Part shown: positions 8,280-16,536 of the stretch, piece after piece
Layout: each line of letters opens with the position of its first letter
Numbering within the stretch: the first letter of the stretch is position 1
NCBI GenBank assembly: GCA_963760435.1
Contig: CAVXDE010000026.1
Span: 62,001 to 126,000 of the forward strand
DNA length: 64,000 nt
DNA from: JAFAXD01 sp963760435
GTDB lineage: Bacteria > Pseudomonadota > Alphaproteobacteria > Rhizobiales > Xanthobacteraceae
Direction of reading: 5' to 3'
Notes under the pieces: generated by a model
What the model was told of the DNA's origin: nothing
Seen by the model: only the letters and a program-made list of their open reading frames with translations
The model's database searches: none
Made by a program: the position numbers and the translations under genes

Positions 8280-10713
8280 TTACACCTTGACGAGCGGCAC
8301 TTTCGGCACCGAGCCGCGGCCGTTGGGCGGGCTGCCGCCACCGCGCGGACCCGGAGGCTTCGGCCGGCGTTGCGGACTTCGGCGCTTCATCTTGCGTGGC
8401 TCGGGCAGCTTTTCCTGCTTGGGCGTAATCGGCCCATCCAAATACTCGAACCCGAGCTTCTCGCCGGCGCTTTCGTTCGGGACGACGATAACGCGCACGT
8501 GGCCGCCGGACTTGAGCTTGCCGAACAGAACCTCATCGGCAAGCGGCTTCTTGATGTACTCCTGGATCACGCGCGCCATCGGACGCGCGCCCATCTGCTC
8601 GTCGTAGCCGTGCTTGATGAGCCAGTTGGCGGCTTCCTCGGACAGCTCGATGGTGACGTCGCGGTCGGCGAGTTGCGCCTCGAGCTGGAGCACGAACTTC
8701 TCCACCACCTTGGCGATGATCTCCTTGGAGAGATGGCCGAAGGTGATGATGGCGTCGAGCCGGTTGCGGAATTCAGGCGCGAACAGCCGGTTGATCGCCT
8801 CGACGTCATCGCCCTCACGCTTGCTGCGCGTGAAGCCGAACGCCGCCTTGGCAAGATCCGCAGCACCCGCGTTCGTGGTCATGATCAAGATCACGTTACG
8901 GAAATCGACCTGCTTGCCGTTATGATCGGTGAGCTTGCCGTGATCCATGATCTGCAATAGCACGTTGAACAGATCCGGATGCGCTTTCTCGACTTCGTCC
9001 AGCAACAGCACGGAGTGCGGATGCTGATCGATGCCGTCGGTGAGCAGCCCCCCCTGATCGAAGCCGACATAGCCGGGAGGCGCGCCGATCAGACGCGAGA
9101 TCGTGTGGCGCTCCATGTATTCCGACATGTCGAAGCGGATCAGCTCGACGCCCAGCGTAGCGGCAAGCTGCTTTGCGACCTCGGTCTTGCCGACGCCGGT
9201 CGGCCCTGAGAACAGGTAGCAGCCGATCGGCTTCTCCGGTTCGCGCAGGCCGGCGCGGGCGAGCTTGATCGACGCGGCCAGCGCCTCGATCGGCTTGTCC
9301 TGGCCGTAGACCACGCGCTTGAGCGTTGCTTCGAGATGCACCAACACCTCGGCATCGTCCTTGGAGACCGTCTTTGGCGGAATGCGCGCCATCGTGGCGA
9401 TGGTGATCTCGACTTCCTTGAGGCCGATCGTCTTGCGGCGCTTGTTTTCCGGTAGCAGCATCTGCGCCGCCCCCGAATTCGTCGATCACGTCGATCGCCT
9501 TGTCAGGCAGCTTGCGGTCGTGGATGTAGCGGGCCGACAACTCGACCGCCGCCTTGATCGCCTCGTTGGTGTACTTGAGCTTGTGGTAGTCCTCGAAATA
9601 GGGCTTGAGGCCCTTGAGGATCTCGATCGCATCGGGGATCGATGGCTCGTTGACGTCGATCTTCTGGAACCGCCTGACCAGCGCGCGATCCTTCTCGAAA
9701 TACTGCCGGTATTCCTTGTAGGTGGTCGAGCCGATGCAGCGCACCGTACCCGACGCCAGCGCCGGCTTGAGCAGGTTCGAGGCATCCATGGCGCCGCCCG
9801 AGGTGGCGCCTGCGCCGATCACCGTGTGGATCTCATCGATGAACAGGATCGCACCCGGATAGTTCTCAAGCTCCTTGATCACCTGCTTGAGCCGCTCCTC
9901 GAAATCGCCGCGATAGCGGGTCCCGGCGAGCAGCGTACCCATGTCGAGGGCGAACACGGTCGAGCTTTCCAGCACTTCCGGCACTTCGCCGTTGATAATC
10001 CGGCGCGCGAGGCCTTCGGCGATCGCCGTCTTACCGACGCCGGCCTCGCCGACGAACAGCGGGTTGTTCTTCTGCCGGCGGCAGAGCACCTGGATGGTGC
10101 GGCTGATCTCGGCGTCGCGCCCGATCAGCGGATCGATCTTGCCTTCGCGCGCCTTCTTGTTGAGGTTGACGCAGTAAGCCTCGAGCGCATCGCCCTTCTT
10201 CTTCTGCTCATCGCCCGACTTGGCATCGCCGTCCTCGTCAACACCGCGCGCCGGCCGCGCCTCGGTGAGGCCCGGACGTTTGGCGATGCCATGGCTGATG
10301 TAGTTCACCGCGTCGTAGCGCGTCATTTCCTGCTCTTGCAGGAAGTAGGCAGCATGGCTCTCGCGCTCGGCGAAGATCGCGACCAGCACATTGGCGCCGG
10401 TGACTTCCTCGCGACCCGAAGACTGCACGTGGATCACGGCGCGCTGGATCACGCGCTGGAAGCCGGCGGTGGGCTTGGAGTCCTCCGAACCGTCCGTGAC
10501 GAGGTTCTCCAGCTCGGATTCGATATAGGAGACGAGGTTGCGCCGCAGCTTGTCGGTATCGACGTTGCACGCCTTCATTACGGCAGCCGCGTCCTGGTCG
10601 TCGATAAGCGCGAGCAGCAGGTGCTCGAGCGTGGCGTATTCATGGTGGCGCTCGTTAGCGAGCGCGAGCGCGCGATGGAGCGACTGTTCGAGGCTGCGTG
10701 AGAATGTTGGCAT
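8280..10713 (-). CDS. clpA: ATP-dependent Clp protease ATPase subunit ClpA (split by a +1 frameshift as read)
   Basis: AAA+ unfoldase that feeds substrates to ClpP. Reading from 10713: Clp_N repeat domain (FSRSLEQSLHRALALANE), first AAA domain (GEAGVGKTAIAEGL), then KLPDKAIDVIDE. There the frame breaks. The remaining part (MLLPENKRRKTIGLKEVE, second AAA domain with GPTGVGKTEVAKQL and LLLDEVEKAHPD) continues in another frame to the stop at 8280. Removing one base from the C run at 9470-9474 restores DEFGAAQMLLPENK, close to the usual DEAGAAQM, and gives about 810 residues. The tail after residue 760 is basic and Pro/Gly-rich. clpS lies upstream on the same strand, 124 bases away. If the frameshift is real, only a truncated first-AAA protein of 597 residues is made. 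Confidence 0.88.
9470..9474. other. Probable +1 frameshift site in clpA
   Basis: A run of five C on plus (five G in the clpA sense). Four would keep the conserved DE-x-GAAQM motif in frame. It lies directly beside a GAATTC hexamer. Confidence 0.8.
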
Positions 10714-10837
10714 CAGAGTTCCACTTCCGTTTTCCTGTGGCTCGGGTCACTCGCAAGCGACTGATAGGAACACACGCAACAGCGCGGCGTCCTCCACAGG
10801 CATTGACCTCCCCCGGGGTTATGTATCTTGCTGTTTT

Positions 10838-11230
10838 TCACTTCTTCTCCATGACGCACTGTAATGGGTGCTGGTGTTTACGGGCAAAGTCCATGACCTG
10901 CGTCACTTTCGTTTCCGCCACCTCGTAGGTGAACACACCGCATTCGCCGATCCCGTGGTGGTGGACATGCAGCATAATCCGAGTTGCGGCTTCGCGGTCT
11001 TTGCTAAAGAACCGCTCCAGCACATGCACGACGAACTCCATCGGCGTGTAGTCGTCGTTGAGCAGGAGAACGCGATAGAGACTCGGACGCTTCGTCTGCG
11101 TCTTGGTCTTGGTAATGACTGAGGTCCCGGTGCCGTCCTCACCTTTGCGCTTGCGTTCGTTATCGCCAGCCGAACGCGGACGCCATTCGCTGGCGGGGTC
11201 GTGTGCCGGGAGTTTGTCCTTGGGCTTCAT
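10838..11230 (-). CDS. clpS: ATP-dependent Clp protease adaptor ClpS
   Basis: 130 residues. Adaptor that brings N-degron substrates to ClpA. The core LYRVLLLNDDYTPMEFVV, the helix DREAATRIMLHVHHHG and the ending QHPLQCVMEKK are the typical ClpS fold, including the Asn-Asp pair and His residues of the N-degron pocket. A flexible basic N-terminal tail of about 50 residues precedes it, as usual. ATG 11230 (MKPKDKLPAHD) is preferred over an upstream in-frame start that would add 65 unrelated residues. It is followed on the same strand by clpA. Confidence 0.93.
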   Translation of the reverse strand: MKPKDKLPAHDPASEWRPRSAGDNERKRKGEDGTGTSVITKTKTQTKRPSLYRVLLLNDDYTPMEFVVHVLERFFSKDREAATRIMLHVHHHGIGECGVFTYEVAETKVTQVMDFARKHQHPLQCVMEKK

Positions 11231-11605
11231 GGCATCGATAGTTGACGACGTTCGGCGGGGCACCCGCGCGACGATGCGTCGATGATCTACCCCAACAAGG
11301 CAGGAATCATGCCGCACCGCGCGCAACCTCGCTTGTAAATAATAGGCGACGAAGGTTTCGGTTTCCAGTGCAGTACAAGTATCGGTGAATAATCGCGGCC
11401 ATGTTGAGGCAGCCGATACCGGCAAGCGCGGCGAAGCAACGCAAAAAAGTGATGGAACGGAGGAAAGTGCCTCGACACACGTCTCAATGCGTCGTGCGGC
11501 GCGGGACGTTGTATGGGGCGTTGATAATTCAAAATGAGTGCCGCGCGCGTACGCGCGCGGCCAACGTGGCGTCCCTGCTGAATTCCGCTCGAACGCGCTG
11601 GCGCC
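11231..11605. other. Intergenic region between clpS and phasin gene
   Basis: 375 bases with no convincing gene. It should hold the clpS promoter and the 3' region of the phasin transcript. The only clear structure is the GC palindrome at 11541-11560. Confidence 0.6.
11541..11560. repeat. Perfect 20-base GC palindrome
   Basis: CCGCGCGCGT followed by its exact complement ACGCGCGCGG, no spacer, 45 bases beyond the phasin stop. It could form a cruciform or end the phasin transcript. On the minus strand it is followed by a modest T-rich stretch (CATTTTGAATT), so terminator function is uncertain. Confidence 0.6.
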
Positions 11606-11947
11606 TTACGCGCCGCCGTTCGTCGTCTTGGCGAGGAAGCCTTCCAGCGGCTTGTAGGTTTCCTTGGCAAGATCCGAGTAGAGATCACTGATTTTGGTCG
11701 CCTCGGACACAAAACCCTCGTAGGCGGTCTTGAAATAATCGCTTTGCACTTCGATCGCCTTCTCGAGCGTCTTGGCGCCGAAAAGCTTTTCCATCGCCGC
11801 GGTCGAGTCTTCAAAGGACCGCTTTGAGTAGTCGGCGACCTCGACTGCAATCGCCTGGAGACTCTTGGACACGGCCCCGAAAGATTTCATCGCCATGTCC
11901 ATGTTATCCTTGCCGAACTTCTGCACCTCATCGAAATTTTTCAACAT
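11606..11947 (-). CDS. Phasin-family protein
   Basis: 113 residues, small, charged and almost wholly helical (MLKNFDEVQKFGKDNMDMAM, then SFEDSTAAMEKLFGAKTLE and KISDLYSDLAKETYKPLE). This is the phasin_2 pattern: amphipathic proteins coating polyhydroxyalkanoate granules and affecting their number and size. A GGGAG site lies 7 bases upstream of ATG 11947. An upstream in-frame start adds 28 Arg-rich residues and is unlikely. No PHA synthase gene is in the window. A palindrome about 100 bases upstream (12046-12064) may be its operator. Confidence 0.88.
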   Translation of the reverse strand: MLKNFDEVQKFGKDNMDMAMKSFGAVSKSLQAIAVEVADYSKRSFEDSTAAMEKLFGAKTLEKAIEVQSDYFKTAYEGFVSEATKISDLYSDLAKETYKPLEGFLAKTTNGGA

Positions 11948-12045
11948 CGTTAGCTCCCTGCCGGCCTGTCGATTTGCGGCTCCGGCCCGCCGCCCCCACG
12001 ACCGATGCCGCCTATTTATGCCGCGCTGCACAAAAAGTCAACAAA

Positions 12046-12064
12046 AATATTGCACCGCAATATT
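12046..12064. promoter_or_regulatory. Palindrome upstream of phasin, PhaR-like candidate operator
   Basis: Perfect inverted repeat AATATTGC-ACC-GCAATATT in an AT-rich stretch about 100 bases upstream of the phasin ATG. Its core TGC-N3-GCA resembles the sites reported for the PHA regulator PhaR in other alphaproteobacteria. The link to PhaR is inferred. Confidence 0.5.
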
Positions 12065-12178
12065 AACCCACCACCATTATGCCCAAATCGCCTCACACCT
12101 TAACCAATTAGCAATGGGCCACCGATAGCGTGGTTGACTGTGCCTGATCGGTGACACAGGGCGACGTAGGCGACAGGA

Positions 12179-12260
12179 CACCGTTTGATTTTGCTGCGGC
12201 GCACACCGCAGCCATTGGGGAATGGCAAACGGTGCAGGGGATCGGACGCGCCCGCGTCCG
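12179..12260 (+). promoter_or_regulatory. Structured 5' leader of the carboxypeptidase gene
   Basis: A 9-base outer stem, CACCGTTTG (12179-12187) with CAAACGGTG (12226-12234), encloses two hairpins: GCTGCGG/CCGCAGC (12193-12199/12206-12212) and (GC)CATT/AATG(GC) (12211-12216/12221-12226). This gives a possible three-way junction. A separate perfect hairpin CGGACGCG-CC-CGCGTCCG (12243-12260) follows, ending 5 bases before the ribosome site (GGAGGGGGA, 12266-12274). No known riboswitch class is recognised. The rest of 11948-12276 shows nothing else apart from the palindrome at 12046. Confidence 0.45.
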
Positions 12261-12276
12261 GTGATGGAGGGGGAAG

Positions 12277-14104
12277 ATGGTGCGTGCGGGATCGCGGACC
12301 GCTATCCACGCTGTTGTTTGGGGACTGATCTCAACTGTCACATTGATCGCGACGACGCCGGCCGATGCCCGGCGTCACTATAACGCGCGGCGTTCGCATG
12401 CGAGTCACCACACGTCGCACGGGTCCTCGCATTCGAGCTATTCACCGCCCTATTCGGCGATCGTGGTCGACGGCAATTCCGGCGCGACGTTGCACGAAAC
12501 GAGCGCCGACAGCATGCGTCACCCGGCGTCGCTGACCAAGATCATGACTCTCTACCTGCTGTTCGAGCAGTTCGAAGCCAAGAAGCTCACGCTCGAGTCC
12601 GAGCTGCCGATGTCGGAGCACTGCGCGTCGCGGCCGCCGACCAAGCTCGGCATCGAACCCGGCGGCACGATCCGTAGCGAGGACGCCATCAAGGCGCTGG
12701 TGACGCGTTCGGCCAATGACGTCGCCTGCGCGATCGGCGAGGCCATCGGCGGCAACGAGGAAAGCTTCGCCGCGCTGATGACCAAGAAAGCGCATGCGAT
12801 CGGCATGTCGCGCACCGTGTACCGCAACGCATCGGGCCTGCCGGATGACGAGCAGGTGACGACCGCACGCGACCAGGCGACGCTCGGGCGCGCAATTCAG
12901 GACCGATTTCCACGCTACTACCGTTACTTCTCGACCCTCTCCTTTACCTGGCACGGCCATGCTATCCGCAACCACAATCACCTGGTTGGCGGCATGGAGG
13001 GCGTTGACGGCATCAAGACCGGCTTCGTCACCGCCTCCGGGTTCAATCTGGTGTCGTCGATCCGGCGCAATGGCCATCACCTCGTCGGGGTGGTGATGGG
13101 CGGGTCAAGTGCAGGCGCGCGCGACGCCCGCATGCGCGAGCTGCTCAGCGAGTATATCGAGAAAGGCAGCACGCGGCGCACCGCCCCGCTGATCGCCGAG
13201 GGCCGCCCCCCGGCGAAGCCCGAAACAAGCCCCGAGGTATCGATTGCAGCGACGCCGACGCCGCCGTTTGTCGCTTCGTCAGCGCCGGTTGCCCAAGCCG
13301 CCGCGCCTGCCCCGCAGCCGGCCGTGGCGCGCCTTGAGGCGGGCCGCACAGCCGTGCAGGCAAAGACCGCCGCCGTCGCGGCGGCCGTCGGATCGAATGA
13401 CGACATTCGCCCGATCCGCGTGAAGACCGTGCGCGTGCGCGCCGCAACTTTGCGCACCGCCGCGATCGGAAGCACGCCGCCCGTGCCTGCTAGTGAGCCG
13501 CCCGCGGTCCCCGCGGTGGAGGCCACACCGGCACCGCAACCGGCCCCATCAACCCCGGTCGCCGCAGCCGCACCGCCACCAAGCGTACCCGCGCCCGTCG
13601 TCGCGGCGGTGGTGCCCGCCGCCACCGCCTGCTCCCGCACCGGCGCCCGTCGTGGCCGTGGCCGCACCGGCACCGGTTGCTGCTCCCGCACCTCCAACGC
13701 CCGCCGTAATCGTTGCCGCAGCGGCAGCCGCCGACCCCAGCAACAACAAGACCATGAACGAGCCGGCGCAGGTCGCCGCTGCAGCTACTCCCGTATCGAC
13801 CGCGAGTGCAGCGCGCCAGCAAGTCGCCGATCCCGCGGATGATGCCCCCGGCGCGCGCGACGGCTGGATCATTCAGGTGGGTGCGCTCGAGACGGTGAGT
13901 GAGGCCAAGGAGCGTCTCGGGTCCGCGCAATCGAGTGCCTCGCATCTGCTGCGGCGCGCCAAATCGTTCACCGAGAAAGTGGTCAAGGGCGACAAGACAC
14001 TCTACCGCGCGCGCTTTGCCGGACTCGACAAGGGGCAGGCCGAGGCCGCCTGCCGCACGCTCAAGCACGAGGACATCCCCTGCATCCTCGTGGCAGGTAA
14101 GTAG
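12277..14104 (+). CDS. D-alanyl-D-alanine carboxypeptidase with C-terminal SPOR domain (frameshifted as read)
   Basis: Periplasmic penicillin-binding serine peptidase that trims the terminal D-Ala of peptidoglycan stem peptides. The three active-site motifs are present: SLTK (85-88), SAN (145-147) and KTG (247-249). A His/Ser-rich stretch follows the signal peptide. Instead of the usual PBP5 C-terminal domain there is a long Pro/Ala linker and then a SPOR domain (DGWIIQVGALETVSEAKERL ... TLYRARFAGLDKGQAEAACR), which would bind denuded glycan at the septum. Linker and SPOR domain are in different frames; removing one C near 13615-13617 joins them into about 608 residues. Without that, translation ends at 13842 in an unnatural Arg/Cys-rich tail. 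Confidence 0.87.
13615..13617. other. Probable +1 frameshift site in the carboxypeptidase gene
   Basis: CCC in a Pro-rich linker. With two C the frame runs VVPPPPPAPAPAPVV and continues into the SPOR domain. The exact base cannot be fixed in this repetitive stretch. Confidence 0.7.
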
Positions 14105-14120
14105 GAGTCAGGGATCAGAA

Positions 14121-14176
14121 GTTCAGGAGTCAGGACGGGACCTGGCTCCGACACTTGTTTGTTCCTGATTCCTGAA
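14121..14176. terminator. Imperfect inverted repeat between convergent genes
   Basis: GTTCAGGAGTCAGGAC (14121-14136) pairs with GTTCCTGATTCCTGAA (14161-14176) apart from small mismatches, across a 24-base loop. It lies between the carboxypeptidase (+) and the J-domain gene (-). Related CAGGA/TCCTG words are scattered through 14104-14185. A terminator or a decayed repeat element; nothing else is seen in 14105-14311. Confidence 0.4.
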
Positions 14177-14311
14177 TGTCCTGATTTCTGTTGCCTGTTA
14201 ACCACCTGCCAGCACAATTTGATGCCGGGCAGCGCCGAAAGCGAATTCTGAAAACACTTTGGTAACCGCTTGCATGCATCGTCGCTCAAACGCAGCGCGA
14301 TGCATGAGAAC

Positions 14312-15011
14312 TTACCGATGGCGGCGAAGCAGCACCTCTTTGGCCTCATTGACGCGGGCCGCGAGATACGTCGAGCCCCCTTGGTCGGGATGCAGTTTCT
14401 TCATGAGCGACCGGTGAGCCCGCCCGATCTCGTCCGCGGACGCTCCCGGCGTAACGCCAAGGATCTGATAGGCTTCCTCTTCGGTCATTTTGCCGGTGGC
14501 ACGCCGGATATTCCCCGCGTCCGCACCATCGTCACGGCCTTCACGCCAGCCGGGATCCCGGCGGTCAAGATAAGCTGCGAGTAATCTGCGGCTCTCTTCG
14601 TCCACCTCACCGACCATCGCCTTAAGCGAACGCAGGTCCAGCGCATCGAGCGCCGTGCCGGACCGTGGTCCGGCGATCACCCGGCCGCGCATCGCCCCGC
14701 TATCGTGATCGAGCTCCATCTCCAGGAAGGCCGAGCGCACCCGCGAAACCTGCCCGGCACTCTTCTGCGTGCGCTGGCCGAAGGCGGTCTGCAGCGGGTT
14801 CCAGCCGAGCAGGCCAAAACCGGTCAGCCCAAGCGGAAGCGCAAAACTGAGATTGCCCCGCAGCAACATCAACCCCGCGCCGATCAGCGCGATGATGCCG
14901 CCGGCCCGGCGCGCACCCAACGCGAGTCCCGCGCGGATCGGCTTTGGTGAAGACACCGAGCCCCCAGAGCAAGATGACAAGGACGACAAGCCCTAATACG
15001 AGCGGGAGCAT
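14312..15011 (-). CDS. Membrane-anchored J-domain protein (frameshifted as read)
   Basis: N-terminal membrane segments (MLPLVLGLVVLVILLWGLGVF, second hydrophobic region AGGIIALIGAGLMLLRG), a charged middle, and a C-terminal J domain (MTEEEAYQILGVTPGASADE with the HPD motif in KKLHPDQGGS). It would stimulate an Hsp70 at the inner membrane. The first 26 residues (to FTKADP) are in one frame and the rest in another; removing one base of the C run at 14928-14930 yields ADPRGLALGARRAGG and about 232 residues. The ATG at 15011 is 3 bases after the VWA gene stop, so the two are co-transcribed. Confidence 0.78.
14928..14930. other. Probable +1 frameshift site in the J-domain gene
   Basis: CCC on plus (GGG in the gene sense). 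Two bases instead of three joins the N-terminal membrane anchor to the rest of the protein with family-like spacing. Confidence 0.65.
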
Positions 15012-15014
15012 GCG

Positions 15015-15740
15015 CTATCTCAGTTGCTGCAGGAGCTTCATGGCGCCAGCGTTGTGGCGCGCCGAAAGATCGGCAAGCGCCTTTCGACCACCGGCCGCGT
15101 AAGCTGCCACCGCGCGCAGCAGTTCCGCCAATTCGTGCGCGGCGCCCGGGCTGAAGCGGCAATGCGCTCCGTTGCTCAGGCGCGCAATCTCACGAAATGC
15201 GGACGTCGCGATCGGATCGGCACCTTCCTGAAACAGAAACACCGGAACCCCACGCAGGCCAAGCTCACCGGCGATGGTACACAACTGGTCGACGCTTTCC
15301 TCCATCGCATCCCCGACAAAGACCAATGCTTGAATTTTCTGCCGTTCAGTTTCGTGGCGCGCATGTGCGAGCACTTTGCCGATCTGCGTCTGGCCACCGC
15401 GGCAATCGATCGTGCCCATGACTTCGGCAAGACTGCGTCCGTCAGAAAACCAGCGCGAGGCGCGGCACTCGCCAAGCCCGCGGTAGTAGACGAGCTGGAC
15501 GTCGAGGCCGCCGATGGCTGCGGTTTCGCGAAACATGTCGGCCTGCAATTCGCAGGCAATGTCCCAAGTCGGCTGCCGGCTCAGCGTCGCGTCGAGCGCA
15601 AAGACCAGCCGCCCGCGCGTTCCCGGTTCGGGCCGTGGCGCCGCTTCTGACAAGACGCTGGCCTTAGCCAAGAACGCATCGATCTCCGCGCGTCCTGAGG
15701 CCGGTGCCGGAGTGTGATCGGAACCGCGATCCTTCGCCAT
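15015..15740 (-). CDS. VWA-domain-like hypothetical protein
   Basis: 241 residues from MAKDRGSDHT; an alternative ATG lies at 15752. After a polar N-terminus the sequence runs LVFALDATLSRQPTWDIA, an alternating hydrophobic strand followed by Asp, like the metal-site strand of von Willebrand factor A domains. Later strands IQALVFVGDAMEESVDQL and GVPVFLFQEG fit the Rossmann-like VWA core. No signal peptide. Paired with the J-domain gene in one operon, which suggests a shared chaperone-related task, but the function is unknown. Confidence 0.65.
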   Translation of the reverse strand: MAKDRGSDHTPAPASGRAEIDAFLAKASVLSEAAPRPEPGTRGRLVFALDATLSRQPTWDIACELQADMFRETAAIGGLDVQLVYYRGLGECRASRWFSDGRSLAEVMGTIDCRGGQTQIGKVLAHARHETERQKIQALVFVGDAMEESVDQLCTIAGELGLRGVPVFLFQEGADPIATSAFREIARLSNGAHCRFSPGAAHELAELLRAVAAYAAGGRKALADLSARHNAGAMKLLQQLR

Positions 15741-15788
15741 GGTGGCGATCATATAGTATCGGGCGCGACCATGCGCAGAGGTGCCGGA

Positions 15789-16412
15789 CTATGTGCGGCG
15801 GGCACTCCGCCGCGGTGACGGTTTGCCGGTATCCGCCAGTAAGCGGTCGCGCACCGTCGCGATCACCTCGTCGGCCAACGCATCGTCGGCGCCGACGCAG
15901 GCGCGTGACAACGTCAGCGCCCCGATCAAGGTCGATAGAACCGTGATCGCCTCGACCCGCTGCTCGCTCGCCTCGCCGGGCATGATCTTGGCAAAGGCTT
16001 CGATGTAGTGGCGGACGCCTTCCGCGAAGGCTCCGCGCAACTCCGCCCCATGCCGCGCCGCGTCGGTCCCGAGCGTTGCCATCGGGCAGCTTGCGCCCGG
16101 GGCATCGCGCGTCTCCGGTGCGAGGTACCGGCTGACATAATGGGCGAACACGTTGTCGCGGCCGCGCTTGTCCGCCTCCGCTGCCTGGCGCTCAACCCGG
16201 CCGACCGCCGCCGCGAACGCCTCGCGGAACGCAGCCGCGGCCAATTCTTCCTTCGATTCGAAGTGGTTGTAGAACCCGCCGTGGGTCAGGCCGGCGGCCT
16301 GCATGAGTTCCGCGACCGCAATCCCGTCCACCCCCTTCTCGCGAAACAGGCGCGCGGCAGCCGCCAGCACCTTGGCGCGGTTGGCCGCAGCCTCTTCCTT
16401 GCTGATGCGCAT
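15789..16412 (-). CDS. TetR-family transcriptional regulator
   Basis: 207 residues. The N-terminal HTH (VLAAAARLFREKGVDGIAVA, then AGLTHGGFYNHFESKEEL) is a textbook TetR/AcrR DNA-binding domain; the C-terminal half is the helical ligand domain (SCPMATLGTDAA resembles the TetR_C region with a Cys found in many members). A strong AGAGGAG precedes ATG 16412. It is divergent from an MFS transporter, with an 11-base-arm palindrome between them, so it probably represses that transporter and itself until a small molecule binds. Confidence 0.88.
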   Translation of the reverse strand: MRISKEEAAANRAKVLAAAARLFREKGVDGIAVAELMQAAGLTHGGFYNHFESKEELAAAAFREAFAAAVGRVERQAAEADKRGRDNVFAHYVSRYLAPETRDAPGASCPMATLGTDAARHGAELRGAFAEGVRHYIEAFAKIMPGEASEQRVEAITVLSTLIGALTLSRACVGADDALADEVIATVRDRLLADTGKPSPRRSARRT

Positions 16413-16441
16413 GGCAGCTCCTCTCTGCTGCTGTGCAGTTG

Positions 16442-16467
16442 ACAATGATGATGTATATCATCATTGT
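16442..16467. promoter_or_regulatory. TetR operator palindrome
   Basis: Perfect 11-base inverted repeat ACAATGATGAT-GTAT-ATCATCATTGT, 29 bases upstream of the tetR start. A second weaker repeat (GATGAT CGTC ATCATC) follows directly toward the MFS gene, possibly a second dimer site. Confidence 0.75.
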
Positions 16468-16536
16468 TCGATGATCGTCATCATCATTCTGCGCCCCACC
16501 TATACCCGGGCGCGGCCCCGCTGCAAGAGGAAAGCC

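Noticed and set aside
9475..9480. GAATTC next to the clpA frameshift considered as a cloning junction between unrelated DNA pieces
   Set aside because: clpA sequence continues correctly on both sides with only a one-base frame change, so there is no sign of joined unrelated fragments.
9319..10701. 460-residue plus-strand open frame antisense to clpA
   Set aside because: No motif, biased composition, and the opposite strand is a clear ClpA sequence.
12001..12276. AT-rich stretch and hairpins considered as a replication origin or tRNA gene
   Set aside because: No DnaA-box cluster, no initiator gene, and no cloverleaf with conserved tRNA positions.
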